Shown one piece after another: positions 1 to 6,557 of a stretch of DNA of 6,557 nucleotides (the first letter of the stretch is position 1; every line of letters begins with the position of its first letter). The DNA is from Alphaproteobacteria bacterium (lineage in GTDB: Bacteria > Pseudomonadota > Alphaproteobacteria > Puniceispirillales > Puniceispirillaceae): contig JAKMFG010000189.1 in the NCBI GenBank assembly GCA_022425565.1, positions 1 through 6,557 on the forward strand, given 5' to 3'. A program made the translations under genes and the position numbers. The notes below the pieces were generated by a model. That model was not told the origin of the DNA. It made no database searches and saw only the letters and a program-made list of their open reading frames with translations.

Positions 1-552
1 GTCATAGGCCAGCCCGAGTTCGGCGGCGGCATCACGGGCCTTGGCCTGAAGCGCCGCATCCTCGGTCTGCGCGATGTATAAGGCGCGTGTGTAGTTACCG
101 AAATACATGTCGCGAAGCTGGGGATGCTTTCGCAGGCCCATCCCCAGCATCACGATCCGCTCAAAATGACGGACCATATAGTCTGTCAGGAAAAAGGTGC
201 CGAGCTCGCTCTCCATCTCGGCTTCGAATTCTGACGGCCCCATGAACATTTCGTAGCAATGCGGCCCGGGAATCCGGTCCACTTTCTCCGCTTTCAGAAA
301 GGCGTCGATCTCGCCGCCGGTGCCGCAATCGCCATAGACGACAGCAACGCGGCGCCCCTTGCGCCGAAGGGATGCCACCTTGCGGCGCAGGCCTGGAACG
401 ATCCGTTCAGGGTGATTGTGCCATGAAGCCGGAAGGCAGGTGATATCCACAGCGCCTTCCGGAAATTGGGACGTGATCGACAGAAGCTCTCGTGCCAGCG
501 CACCACATGCGACCAGCGTCAGGCCGGATTCCGGTGCGTTGGCGGCTGCCAT
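1..552 (-). CDS. DUF1638 family protein (C-terminus cut by window edge)
   Basis: Minus-strand frame open from ATG at 552-550 to the window edge, giving the first 184 residues; the C-terminus is missing. I recognise DUF1638 from its conserved blocks: CGALAREL at about 16-23, LPASWHNHPERI at 40-51, YGDCGTGGEID at 73-83, GPHCYEMF at 96-103, FFLTDYMVRHF at 120-130 and YFGNYTRALYIAQ at 150-162. Cys16, Cys39, Cys76 and Cys99 with His45, His47 and His98 fall in or beside these blocks, so metal or corrinoid contact is conceivable, but no ligand is shown. There is no signal peptide or membrane segment, so it is probably cytoplasmic. The start lies only 7 bp after the corrinoid-protein stop and has no clear Shine-Dalgarno of its own, which suggests one operon and translational coupling. 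The family has no settled biochemical function as far as I know. From context I infer an accessory role in cobalamin-dependent demethylation of a methylated amine. Confidence 0.85.
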   Translation of the reverse strand, partial: MAAANAPESGLTLVACGALARELLSITSQFPEGAVDITCLPASWHNHPERIVPGLRRKVASLRRKGRRVAVVYGDCGTGGEIDAFLKAEKVDRIPGPHCYEMFMGPSEFEAEMESELGTFFLTDYMVRHFERIVMLGMGLRKHPQLRDMYFGNYTRALYIAQTEDAALQAKARDAAAELGLAYD

Positions 553-559
553 AAGGCGG

Positions 560-1264
<705 letters not shown>

Positions 1265-1429
1265 GGCACTGCTCCTCTGGCGTGACGCGGCCAAACAACG
1301 TTTGAACTCGTCAACCTTTGCGACAAGCAAACCGCCGGATGTGGAGCAAGCGCGACTGAATCTAGTTGTTTCGCGACAAAGGGGGTGAAAACTGGATAAC
1401 AGGCCCCTGAAAAAAGCCTGTGCGCGCGG
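1265..1429 (-). promoter_or_regulatory. Leader region of the corrinoid-protein operon, with overlapping dyads
   Basis: This 165-bp gap holds no gene. It separates yciB from the corrinoid-protein gene, a larger gap than elsewhere on this strand, and so should carry that operon's promoter. Two small perfect inverted repeats overlap at 1292-1314: CAAAC-AAC-GTTTG (1292-1304) and TTGA-ACTCG-TCAA (1302-1314). Their inner end lies about 27 nt upstream of the start codon, and such dyads could bind a dimeric regulator. I found no convincing sigma-70 -35/-10 pair; TAGATT at 1364-1359 is a weak -10 candidate without a good partner. I also saw no recognisable riboswitch. The operator idea is inference from symmetry alone. 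Confidence 0.25.
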
Positions 1430-1431
1430 CT
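1410..1431 (-). terminator. Weak candidate intrinsic terminator after yciB
   Basis: Read on the minus strand, a 4-bp stem AGCC/GGCT with a 9-nt GC-rich loop spans 1431-1415 and runs into six T residues (1415-1410). It begins inside the yciB stop codon TAG. The stem is short for a rho-independent terminator. A competing inverted repeat, ACAGGC/GCCTGT (1399-1404 with 1416-1421, 11-nt loop), overlaps it. Partial termination between yciB and the corrinoid operon is plausible but unproven. Confidence 0.25.
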
Positions 1432-2044
1432 AGTCCTCGATCTGGTGCTTTGTCATAACCGGCACACTGACAGCGCCAAAAACCAGCGAAATGGTTGTAA
1501 TACCGAAAACTTTGAAGGTCACCCAGTCATCCGTGCTCAACGAGCGCCAGGCAATTTCATTGGCGAGCGCGGTGGTCAGGAACATCGCCACCCAGATCCA
1601 GCTGAGGGCGCGCCATCCCTCATCCGTCATGCGGATCTGCGAGCCCATGATCGCACCGATCGGGTTCTTGCCCATCAGCCGGCCACTGGCAATGACCGCC
1701 GCCAGCAGGCAGGTCAGCACTGTCGGCTTGATCTTGATGAACAGGTCATTGTCGAAATAGACCGACAGGCCGCCGAAAAAGGCCACCGCAATACAGCCCA
1801 CCAGGGCCATCATCGATACCCTTCGTTCCAGCACCCATCCGGCAGCAAGCGCGATCACCGTGGCGCCGACAAGTAGCTGCACCGCCAGCATGAAATCGCC
1901 GGTCATGTAGTTCGTGGCAAAGAACACGACCAGCGGACCTAGATCGAGAAGCAGCTTGCGGCCCGGCTTCTCCGGCGGCCCCTGGTTTTTGGGGGCCGCG
2001 TTTTTCGAGCCATCATTTTCGGGTTTGGCAACTGGGTCGGTCAC
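1430..2044 (-). CDS. yciB: YciB/IspZ family inner-membrane septation protein A
   Basis: A 204-residue polytopic inner-membrane protein of the YciB (intracellular septation protein A, IspZ) family, linked in other bacteria to cell division and envelope integrity; its molecular activity is not settled. About 30 hydrophilic, Lys/Pro/Asn-rich residues precede the family start block LLLDLGPLVVFFATNY (31-46). Hydrophobic segments lie at about 34-45, 52-71, 77-95, 107-123, 144-164 and 175-196. Family signatures are YFDNDLFIKIKPTVL (96-110), NEIAWR (162-167) and the WVTFKVFG block (174-181). The start is GTG at 2044-2042, with GGAG 6 nt upstream; no ATG exists in frame before the first membrane segment. 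The N-terminal tail is longer than in E. coli YciB, as is common in alphaproteobacteria. The gene follows dusA after 37 bp in the same direction, so the two are probably co-transcribed. Confidence 0.93.
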   Translation of the reverse strand: MTDPVAKPENDGSKNAAPKNQGPPEKPGRKLLLDLGPLVVFFATNYMTGDFMLAVQLLVGATVIALAAGWVLERRVSMMALVGCIAVAFFGGLSVYFDNDLFIKIKPTVLTCLLAAVIASGRLMGKNPIGAIMGSQIRMTDEGWRALSWIWVAMFLTTALANEIAWRSLSTDDWVTFKVFGITTISLVFGAVSVPVMTKHQIED

Positions 2045-2081
2045 AGGTCACTCCGGAAGTAACAGATTGAAATAATGGAAT

Positions 2082-3080
2082 TCAGGCTGCCAGCTTTGCG
2101 GCCATCTCTTCGCAGGCTGCGGCAACCTCGCGGATCAGCGCACCGCCATCGCTGCGGTTGCGCGCCTCCTCACCAAGATGACGGCGCCACAGCCGCGCGC
2201 CGCGCTGGCCATGATAGAGTCCGAGCATATGACGGGTGATGGCATGAAGCGGCACACCTTCTGCCGTGCGGCGGTCGGCATAATCGGCCATCGCACCGGC
2301 AATCTGCAAGCGCGCTGGCACCTCGCGCCCGAAGATCGGCGCAGCAAGGTCGGCCAGGATCATTGGTGTGCGATAGGCGGCCCGGCCAAGCATCACCCCG
2401 GCAAATGAAGGGAGCTGTTCAAGGGTTGCCCCGACATTGTCGAGCCCGCCATTCAGGATCACCTGCAACTCCGGACGGGCTGCGGCAAGGCGCGCCGCAC
2501 GGTCATAATTCAGCGGCGGGATGTCACGGTTCTCCTTGGGGCTGAGGCCCTGAAGCCAGGCTTTGCGCGCATGCAGATAGACTGTTTTGGTGCCGGCGCC
2601 TTCAATCGCATCGATGAAGCTGTCGAGGCCGCTTTCCTCGTCCATATTGTCGATCCCGATCCGGCATTTCACCGTGACCGGAAGGCGGGTGGCCCCGGCC
2701 ATCGCGCTGACGCATTCAGCCACCAGTGCCGGCTCCGCCATCAGGCAGGCACCAAACCGGCCCGACTGCACGCGGTCCGACGGGCATCCAACATTCAGAT
2801 TGACCTCGGCATAACCATATTCACCGGCGATGCGGGTGGCTTCGGCAAGCCGTGCGGGATCACTGCCACCAAGCTGCAGCGCCACCGGCATGGCAGCGTC
2901 GATATCCTCGGGCGGCTGACCCAGAAGCCTGTCCCGGTCGCCATGGATGACCGCGTCTGCCGTGACCATTTCGGTGAACAGCAGCGCGTCCGGCGCCACA
3001 TGATGGTGGAAGTGCCGGCAATGCCGGTCCGTCCAGTCCATCATCGGCGCGACGCTGAGTCGCCTGTCAGGCACAGTCAT
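2082..3080 (-). CDS. dusA: tRNA-dihydrouridine(20/20a) synthase DusA
   Basis: A 332-residue FMN enzyme that reduces uridine to dihydrouridine in the D-loop of tRNA (positions 20/20a), using NADPH. It has the Dus TIM barrel: APMMDWTDRH at 11-20 (FMN contact), the catalytic-loop motif NLNVGCPSDRVQSGRFGACL at 94-113 with the general acid Cys99, Lys138 in TVKCRIGID (136-144), His170 in LHARKAWLQGLSPKENR (169-185, a DusA-specific block), and the phosphate-binding elements NGG (210-212) and LGR (231-233). A C-terminal helical domain follows. Length matches E. coli DusA (about 330). The frame extends 23 codons further upstream, but I take the ATG at 3080-3078 because AGGTGA lies 7 nt upstream and the product begins just before the conserved core; the in-frame ATG at 3101 has no ribosome site. 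The gene leads a probable dusA-yciB unit. No key residue is missing. Confidence 0.96.
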   Translation of the reverse strand: MTVPDRRLSVAPMMDWTDRHCRHFHHHVAPDALLFTEMVTADAVIHGDRDRLLGQPPEDIDAAMPVALQLGGSDPARLAEATRIAGEYGYAEVNLNVGCPSDRVQSGRFGACLMAEPALVAECVSAMAGATRLPVTVKCRIGIDNMDEESGLDSFIDAIEGAGTKTVYLHARKAWLQGLSPKENRDIPPLNYDRAARLAAARPELQVILNGGLDNVGATLEQLPSFAGVMLGRAAYRTPMILADLAAPIFGREVPARLQIAGAMADYADRRTAEGVPLHAITRHMLGLYHGQRGARLWRRHLGEEARNRSDGGALIREVAAACEEMAAKLAA

Positions 3081-3107
3081 GTTGCGTTCACCTGTTGTCA
3101 TGGCGTG

Positions 3108-3137
3108 GTTATAGCGCATCGATCCTGCCTGTGCCAG
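3108..3137 (-). promoter_or_regulatory. Candidate sigma-70 promoter of dusA
   Basis: On the minus strand CTGGCA (3137-3132, four of six matches to TTGACA) is separated by 18 nt from TATAAC (3113-3108, five of six matches to TATAAT). Transcription would start near 3101, leaving a leader of about 20 nt that includes the AGGTGA ribosome site of dusA. It lies directly downstream of the 13-bp repeat array. The call rests on sequence match only. Confidence 0.4.
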
Positions 3138-3142
3138 CGGGC

Positions 3143-3220
3143 CCGTCAAACAAGACCGTCAAACAAGACCGTCAAACAAGACCGTCAGGCAAGACCGTCA
3201 GGCAAGACCGTCAGGCAAGA
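3143..3220. repeat. Six-copy 13-bp tandem repeat (3+3 variants)
   Basis: Six exact-length head-to-tail 13-bp units fill 78 bp. Units 1-3 (3143-3155, 3156-3168, 3169-3181) read ccgtcaaacaaga. Units 4-6 (3182-3194, 3195-3207, 3208-3220) read ccgtcaggcaaga. The two types differ by one adjacent aa/gg doublet and are arranged as two homogeneous blocks, as expected if a unit mutated once and each type then spread by replication slippage. Unit 6 contains the stop codon of the DUF1491 gene; the other five lie between it and dusA. On the minus strand each unit carries one TGA, and 13 is not a multiple of three, so the six TGAs close all three frames twice. Units 1-3 also present TTTGACGG on that strand, resembling a -35 box, but none is correctly spaced from the dusA -10. 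Confidence 0.97.
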
Positions 3221-3549
3221 TCGAACGGGTTGCGGCCGTGTCGGTCCTGAACCTCCAGCACATAGGCATCGGGATCGATCTCCATCTCGCGTGCCAGCCT
3301 TGCTTCCACCGTATCTCGCGCGGCCCAGCCATCACCCTCAGGGCCAGCAATGACCGGCCGCCATACATAGTTTCCATCGAATTCCAGCGAGCGCGCCAAC
3401 AGCATATGGCGGCCATCCAGCGCATCGATGTGAACAAGGATGGCACCTGCATCAGCATGGCCGCGCCGCAGCATCACGCAATCGATCAGCTCGGATCCGG
3501 CCCGGCGGATTGCCGCGCCGACGAGGATATCGGTTTTCAGGCGGGTCAT
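3211..3549 (-). CDS. DUF1491 family protein
   Basis: A 112-residue protein, the usual size for DUF1491, an alphaproteobacterial family of unknown function. Recognisable blocks are the start MTRLKTDILVGAAIRRA (1-17), the LRRGHADAGAILVHID segment (27-42) followed by LDGRHMLLARS (44-54), a Trp-containing middle part, and the C-terminal block VEARLAREMEIDPDAYVLEVQDRHGRNPF (about 81-109), written here only as a signature. It has no signal peptide or membrane segment, so it is probably a small cytoplasmic protein. I choose the ATG at 3549-3547 because the family begins with MRLK/MTRLK; a GGGG stretch lies about 6 nt upstream, a weak ribosome site. A TTG 12 nt further upstream is less likely. The stop codon lies in the first 13-bp repeat unit met by the ribosome, so repeat number does not change the protein. 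It follows the DUF1674 gene after 30 bp. Confidence 0.85.
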   Translation of the reverse strand: MTRLKTDILVGAAIRRAGSELIDCVMLRRGHADAGAILVHIDALDGRHMLLARSLEFDGNYVWRPVIAGPEGDGWAARDTVEARLAREMEIDPDAYVLEVQDRHGRNPFDLA

Positions 3550-3579
3550 TGGCAACCCCAATACATCTGAGTTGTGCTG

Positions 3580-3771
3580 CTAGAAATCGCTGCAGCGGCC
3601 CTTCTGTTCCCAGTCGCCATAGCGGGTGGGCTCAGGCCCTTTCGGACCATTGATCTCGCGCGGCGTATCGGACCCGTCGGGGCGCGTGGTCGCGTCTGCG
3701 GCGGCATCGGTATCGATGTCGTCAGCCTTGCCCTTGGCGCCGGCATCCCCACTTGTCTTGTCAGTATCCAT
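3580..3771 (-). CDS. DUF1674 protein, SdhAF4-like (succinate dehydrogenase assembly factor 4 family)
   Basis: A 63-residue protein. The first 36 or so residues are rich in Asp, Ala, Thr and Lys and look disordered. The C-terminal 25 residues carry the hallmark block of DUF1674: EINGPKGPEPTRYGDWE at 39-55, then KGRCSDF as the last seven residues. In mitochondria the homologous SDHAF4/Sdh8 binds flavinylated SdhA and protects it until SdhB joins. A similar chaperone role for complex II in this bacterium is inference, since bacterial members are mostly uncharacterised and no sdh gene lies here. The start ATG at 3771-3769 has only a weak AGG upstream. The gene is divergent from rsmB, with 47 bp between the two start codons; I recall this neighbourhood from other alphaproteobacteria, which supports the call. 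It probably heads a unit with the DUF1491 gene. Confidence 0.9.
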   Translation of the reverse strand: MDTDKTSGDAGAKGKADDIDTDAAADATTRPDGSDTPREINGPKGPEPTRYGDWEQKGRCSDF

Positions 3772-3818
3772 GAAAACCTATATGCCCCCTTGCATAGCCA
3801 AACACAAGAAGAGCCCGC
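3758..3818. promoter_or_regulatory. Divergent promoter region between DUF1674 gene and rsmB
   Basis: Only 47 bp separate the two start codons, so both promoters must overlap here or reach into the genes. For rsmB, TTGTCA (3758-3763, five of six to TTGACA, inside the DUF1674 coding start) and TATATG (3779-3784, four of six to TATAAT) are 15 nt apart, short of ideal; a start near 3791 would leave a leader of about 28 nt. For the minus strand, TTGTGT and TATAGG are 19 nt apart, also imperfect. The region must direct transcription both ways, but the exact boxes are uncertain. Confidence 0.3.
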
Positions 3819-5153
3819 ATGCCGCAGAACGCCGCGCCACCGAGACCAGACCGAAGAAAGCCGACGGCCGCGGGAACAGGTTTGAAAAGCCGCATCGCGG
3901 CATACGACATCCTGAAACTGGTCGCTTCCGGCCGCTACCTGGATGAAGCGTTGCGAAAAGCGTCAGGGCTGGAGCCGCGAGGCCGTGCCTTTGCAAGGAT
4001 GCTGGTGACAACCTGCCTTCGACGCAGCGGCCAGATCGACGCCGTTCTGAGCGTTGCCATGTCAAAGCCACCCGCCGGCCGCGTCCGCGATGCCATTCAT
4101 ATATTGCGCATGGGTGTGGCACAGCTGCTGTTCATGGATACCGGAGCGCACGCCGCCGTTGACAGCACGGTCAGCCTGATGCGGACGGCCGGGTTCGAGC
4201 GCATGACCGGGCTTGCCAATGCGGTGATGCGACGCCTTAGCCGAGAGGGGGCAGCATTGCTGGAAGACACCAATGTCGGACAGAACTGCCCCGAATGGAT
4301 GTTTGAAAGCTGGCAACGGAACTGGGGCGAGGACCGTGCCGCAGCAACCATGGAACTTGCCATGACGCCGCCACCGCTGGATATCACGCCACGCATCGAC
4401 ACGTCAGACTGGACACGGCGGCTGGACGGGCGGTTGATAGACGGGCGTACCGTGCGCCGCAGCTTTGACGGCGATCCGACGGCGCTTGAGGGTTTCTCGG
4501 ATGGTGCCTGGTGGGTTCAGGATGCTGCGGCGGCACTGCCGGCGGCACTTTTCGGCGAACTGAAGGGCCGTCATGTCGTCGATCTCTGCGCCGCGCCAGG
4601 CGGCAAGACAGCACAGCTGATCGCTGCCGGCGCCGAGGTGACCGCGGTCGACAACTCCGGGCCGCGTCTGGACATACTGAAGCGGAATCTGGACAGGCTT
4701 GGCATGAAGGCAGACCTTGTCCGCGCTGACGGCAGGTCCTTCCGACCGCGCAAAGCTGTGGATGCGGTTCTGATCGATGCCCCCTGTTCAGCCACCGGCA
4801 CGCTTCGCCGTCGTCCCGACGTGCTGCATCACCGAGCTGTCGCCGACCTTGACGGCCTTGCCGCGATCCAGCGCGAATTGCTGACCCGCGCCGCATCATG
4901 GCTCTCGCCTGGTGGCCGCCTCATTTATGCCACCTGTTCGCTGCAACATGAAGAAGGAGAGGCGGTGGTCGCAGATGTGACCAGCGCCATGAAGGGCAAG
5001 CTCGCCATCGATCCGGTCAGCGCCGCCGAAGCCGGCAGCTTTGCACCTGCCCTGACAGATGACGGGTGCCTTCGAATCCTGCCATCTGACTTCACCGACA
5101 TTGGTGGTGTTGATGGATTTTTCATAGCGCGGTTACAATTGGTATCACCATGA
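3819..5153 (+). CDS. rsmB: 16S rRNA (cytosine(967)-C(5))-methyltransferase RsmB
   Basis: A 444-residue SAM-dependent RNA m5C methyltransferase, predicted to methylate C967 (E. coli numbering) of 16S rRNA. Residues about 22-145 form the NusB-like RNA-binding domain typical of RsmB (AAYDILKLV, LRMGVAQLLFMD, NAVMRRL). The catalytic domain has motif I DLCAAPGGKT (255-264), an acidic ribose contact in AVDNS (276-280), motif IV DAPCSATGTLRRRPD (320-334, with Cys323 for product release) and motif VI YATCSL (370-375, with the nucleophile Cys373). The C-terminal GGVDGFFIARL block closes the fold. Both cysteines are present, so the enzyme should be active. The ATG at 3819-3821 has a weak purine-rich AAGAAGAG upstream. 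It begins 47 bp from the divergent DUF1674 gene and is followed by a heparinase-like gene 22 bp downstream. Length is slightly above E. coli RsmB (429). Confidence 0.96.
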   Translation: MPQNAAPPRPDRRKPTAAGTGLKSRIAAYDILKLVASGRYLDEALRKASGLEPRGRAFARMLVTTCLRRSGQIDAVLSVAMSKPPAGRVRDAIHILRMGVAQLLFMDTGAHAAVDSTVSLMRTAGFERMTGLANAVMRRLSREGAALLEDTNVGQNCPEWMFESWQRNWGEDRAAATMELAMTPPPLDITPRIDTSDWTRRLDGRLIDGRTVRRSFDGDPTALEGFSDGAWWVQDAAAALPAALFGELKGRHVVDLCAAPGGKTAQLIAAGAEVTAVDNSGPRLDILKRNLDRLGMKADLVRADGRSFRPRKAVDAVLIDAPCSATGTLRRRPDVLHHRAVADLDGLAAIQRELLTRAASWLSPGGRLIYATCSLQHEEGEAVVADVTSAMKGKLAIDPVSAAEAGSFAPALTDDGCLRILPSDFTDIGGVDGFFIARLQLVSP

Positions 5154-5176
5154 AGATGATCCGGATGAAAGGCTGA
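5150..5176 (+). other. 8-codon bridging ORF between rsmB and the heparinase-like gene
   Basis: An ATG at 5150-5152 overlaps the rsmB stop (ATGA) and opens MKMIRMKG, which ends at TGA 5174-5176. That stop overlaps the ATG of the heparinase-like gene (TGATG). The junction thus forms a start/stop relay that could pass terminating ribosomes to the next gene. Whether the short frame is translated, and whether the arrangement is more than chance, is unknown. Confidence 0.3.
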
Positions 5177-6557
5177 TGGCAGGCGGAGCGGGCGCACATA
5201 ACGGCGTACGGCCGGCCGCAATGCCAATGCGGCTGTCCGGCATCGCAAAACTCTACCGGCAAAGCGGCCTTTTCACCTGGCAGCTTCGCGGGGGGTCGCG
5301 TGACAGCCTGCGCCCCGGACTGCAGGACCCCTGGAAGGGCAATGCCAGGCGCGGGTCCGACATCATGGCCTATCGGTCATCACCTGCCTCCAGCGACGAG
5401 GCCCATGCTTCCTTCGCCTGGCTTCGCGACCTGCGCGCCGAAGGCAGCGTCGAGGCACGGTCACGTGCACGCGACCTGATCACCGACTGGATCGGCGCAA
5501 ACCCATCCTGGACACTTCCCGACTGGCGGCCCGACCTGATGGGCGAGCGGCTGGCGATAATCGCCATGAATTATGGCTGGTATGGCGATTCCGCTGACGA
5601 GAGGTTCCAGTCACAGCTTGCACATTCGGTCGAAATGCAATTGCGCTGTCTGGCGATGGACTGGCGGCGCATGCACTCAGTCGACCAGCAAATCGGCGCT
5701 CTGCGCGGGATCGCGCTCGCCGAAGCGGCACTTGGCGGCGAGGATTCGCGGATCGAAGCACTGCAGGACATGCTGTTCCCTAAAATCCGCAACCTTACCC
5801 ATGACGATGGCGGCCATGTCAGCCGCATGCCCGACCGGCACATCAGCCTGATGCGCCAGCTTGTGGAATTTCGCATGGCGACCAGCCTTGCCTCGGTCGA
5901 TGGCAGCGCGCTGAGCGATACGATCAAGCGCATGGGCGCCGTGGCGCGCATGTGGCGGCATGGCGACGGCCGGATCGCACATTTTAATGGTGGCGGGGGC
6001 ATCAGCGCCGAAATCGCCGAGGAAACGCTGCTTCGCGCCGGCGTTCACGGCAAGGCAGTACAGCAGGCCCCCTACAGCGGCTTCCTTCGCATGGGAAGCG
6101 GGCGCACCGTGGTGATCATGGATGCCGGTGACATGGCGCGTGGTGACGATATCATCGCCGGGTCCGGCACACTGGGTTTCGAGATGAGCGTCGGCCCCAC
6201 CCAGCTTGTCGTAAATCCCGGACAGATGATGAAGGACCCGACACTTCGCCGGGTCATGTGCTCAACGGCGGCGCATTCGACTCTCGGTCTCGACAACCAG
6301 AATTCATCCAGTCCGCGTGACAGCCGCTTTGCCAGCATTTCAGAAGTCGAGGTCGGCGAGGCGCCGGGCGGGCTGCTGGCGGTGGGGGCACATGACGGGT
6401 TTGAGCGGTCACACGGCGTCATCCATCATCGCAAGCTGTATCTGAAAACGGGCGGCGCCAACCTTCGCGGGGCAGATCATCTGGAATATACCGGCGCGCC
6501 TGGCGAGATCCCCAATCTTGCGGTGATCCGCTTCCACCTTCACCCGAAGGTGACAGC
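5176..6557 (+). CDS. Heparinase II/III-like family protein (C-terminus cut by window edge)
   Basis: The first 460 codons of a protein of the alphaproteobacterial heparinase II/III-like family, whose members are usually about 550-600 residues, so about 100 are missing. Residues about 75-255 form the helical part (FAWLRDLRAEG at 80-90, DWIGANPSW at 104-112, DDGGHVSRMPD at 210-220). The Hepar_II_III_C beta-sandwich part follows: RHGDGRIAHFNG (261-272), PYSGFLRMGSGRTVVIMDAG (299-318), TLGFEMSVG (332-340), AAHSTLGLDNQNSS (365-378, with His367 in the usual His-[ST/NT] position), HHRKLYLK (417-424) and IRFHLHPKV (451-459). No signal peptide is visible, unlike periplasmic or secreted polysaccharide lyases, so the substrate is uncertain despite the name. 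The ATG at 5176 has AAAGG only 3 nt upstream; ATGs at 5221 and 5227 are alternatives that would drop 15-17 weakly conserved residues. It lies 22 bp after rsmB, probably in one operon. Confidence 0.88.
   Translation, partial: MAGGAGAHNGVRPAAMPMRLSGIAKLYRQSGLFTWQLRGGSRDSLRPGLQDPWKGNARRGSDIMAYRSSPASSDEAHASFAWLRDLRAEGSVEARSRARDLITDWIGANPSWTLPDWRPDLMGERLAIIAMNYGWYGDSADERFQSQLAHSVEMQLRCLAMDWRRMHSVDQQIGALRGIALAEAALGGEDSRIEALQDMLFPKIRNLTHDDGGHVSRMPDRHISLMRQLVEFRMATSLASVDGSALSDTIKRMGAVARMWRHGDGRIAHFNGGGGISAEIAEETLLRAGVHGKAVQQAPYSGFLRMGSGRTVVIMDAGDMARGDDIIAGSGTLGFEMSVGPTQLVVNPGQMMKDPTLRRVMCSTAAHSTLGLDNQNSSSPRDSRFASISEVEVGEAPGGLLAVGAHDGFERSHGVIHHRKLYLKTGGANLRGADHLEYTGAPGEIPNLAVIRFHLHPKVT

Noticed and set aside
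1265..1429. Cobalamin riboswitch ahead of the corrinoid-protein gene
   Set aside because: The gap is short for one, and I see no B12-box-like sequence or the expected multi-stem architecture.
3121..3136. A sigma-54-like TGGCAC element upstream of dusA
   Set aside because: The TTGC half expected five bases downstream is absent, and the housekeeping gene fits the TATAAC -10 box better.
3144..3149. TTGACG in the last repeat unit as the -35 box of dusA
   Set aside because: It lies 30 nt from the TATAAC -10 box, too far for a sigma-70 promoter.
3143..3220. CRISPR array or regulator-binding iterons
   Set aside because: The 13-bp units abut without spacers, so it is not CRISPR. No replication gene or AT-rich tract adjoins, so an iteron origin is unlikely.
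2571..3353. A 260-codon open frame on the plus strand crossing the 13-bp repeat
   Set aside because: It is a shadow of dusA and of the DUF1491 gene end. The Lys/Gln/Arg-rich repeated peptide comes only from translating the tandem repeat.
4384..4899. A 171-codon minus-strand frame inside rsmB
   Set aside because: It is Arg-rich, resembles no family, and lies opposite the SAM-binding core of rsmB.

Overview
The window looks like chromosomal DNA of a GC-rich Alphaproteobacterium. The evidence is gene content: a DUF1674/SdhAF4-type protein divergent from rsmB with a heparinase II/III-like gene behind it, a DUF1491 protein, a YciB/IspZ septation protein with a long hydrophilic N-terminus, and a corrinoid protein next to a DUF1638 gene, a pairing seen in marine and rhizobial alphaproteobacteria. 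I cannot name the genus. No rRNA or tRNA gene, CRISPR array, transposon or integrase was seen. The two outermost genes are cut by the window edges.

Layout. One divergence point lies at about 3772-3818. Everything to its left reads leftward (minus strand): a DUF1674 protein (3580-3771), a DUF1491 protein (3211-3549), a six-copy 13-bp tandem repeat (3143-3220) that holds the DUF1491 stop codon, dusA (2082-3080), yciB/ispZ (1430-2044), a 165-bp gap, a MttC/MtbC-type corrinoid protein (560-1264) and the start of a DUF1638 gene (1-552). Everything to its right reads rightward: rsmB (3819-5153) and the first 460 codons of a cytoplasmic heparinase II/III-like protein (5176-6557). The longest stretch without a gene is 165 bp.

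How the genes work together. The minus-strand genes appear to form three blocks. DUF1674-DUF1491 is a small housekeeping pair, possibly tied to succinate dehydrogenase assembly. dusA-yciB is a tRNA-modification plus cell-envelope pair with its own candidate promoter. Corrinoid protein-DUF1638 is the head of what is probably a cobalamin-dependent methyl-transfer operon; its substrate-specific methyltransferase (MttB type) and reductive activator would lie beyond the left edge. The plus-strand pair is rsmB (16S rRNA m5C methylation) with the heparinase-like gene, linked by an unusual overlap of start and stop codons.

Most of the window is ordinary conserved chromosome. The items most worth a second look are the DUF1638-corrinoid pair (a conserved Cys/His-rich protein of unknown role in C1 demethylation), the 13-bp repeat with a 3+3 block structure that places TGA stops in all three frames, and the 8-codon bridging ORF between rsmB and the heparinase-like gene.
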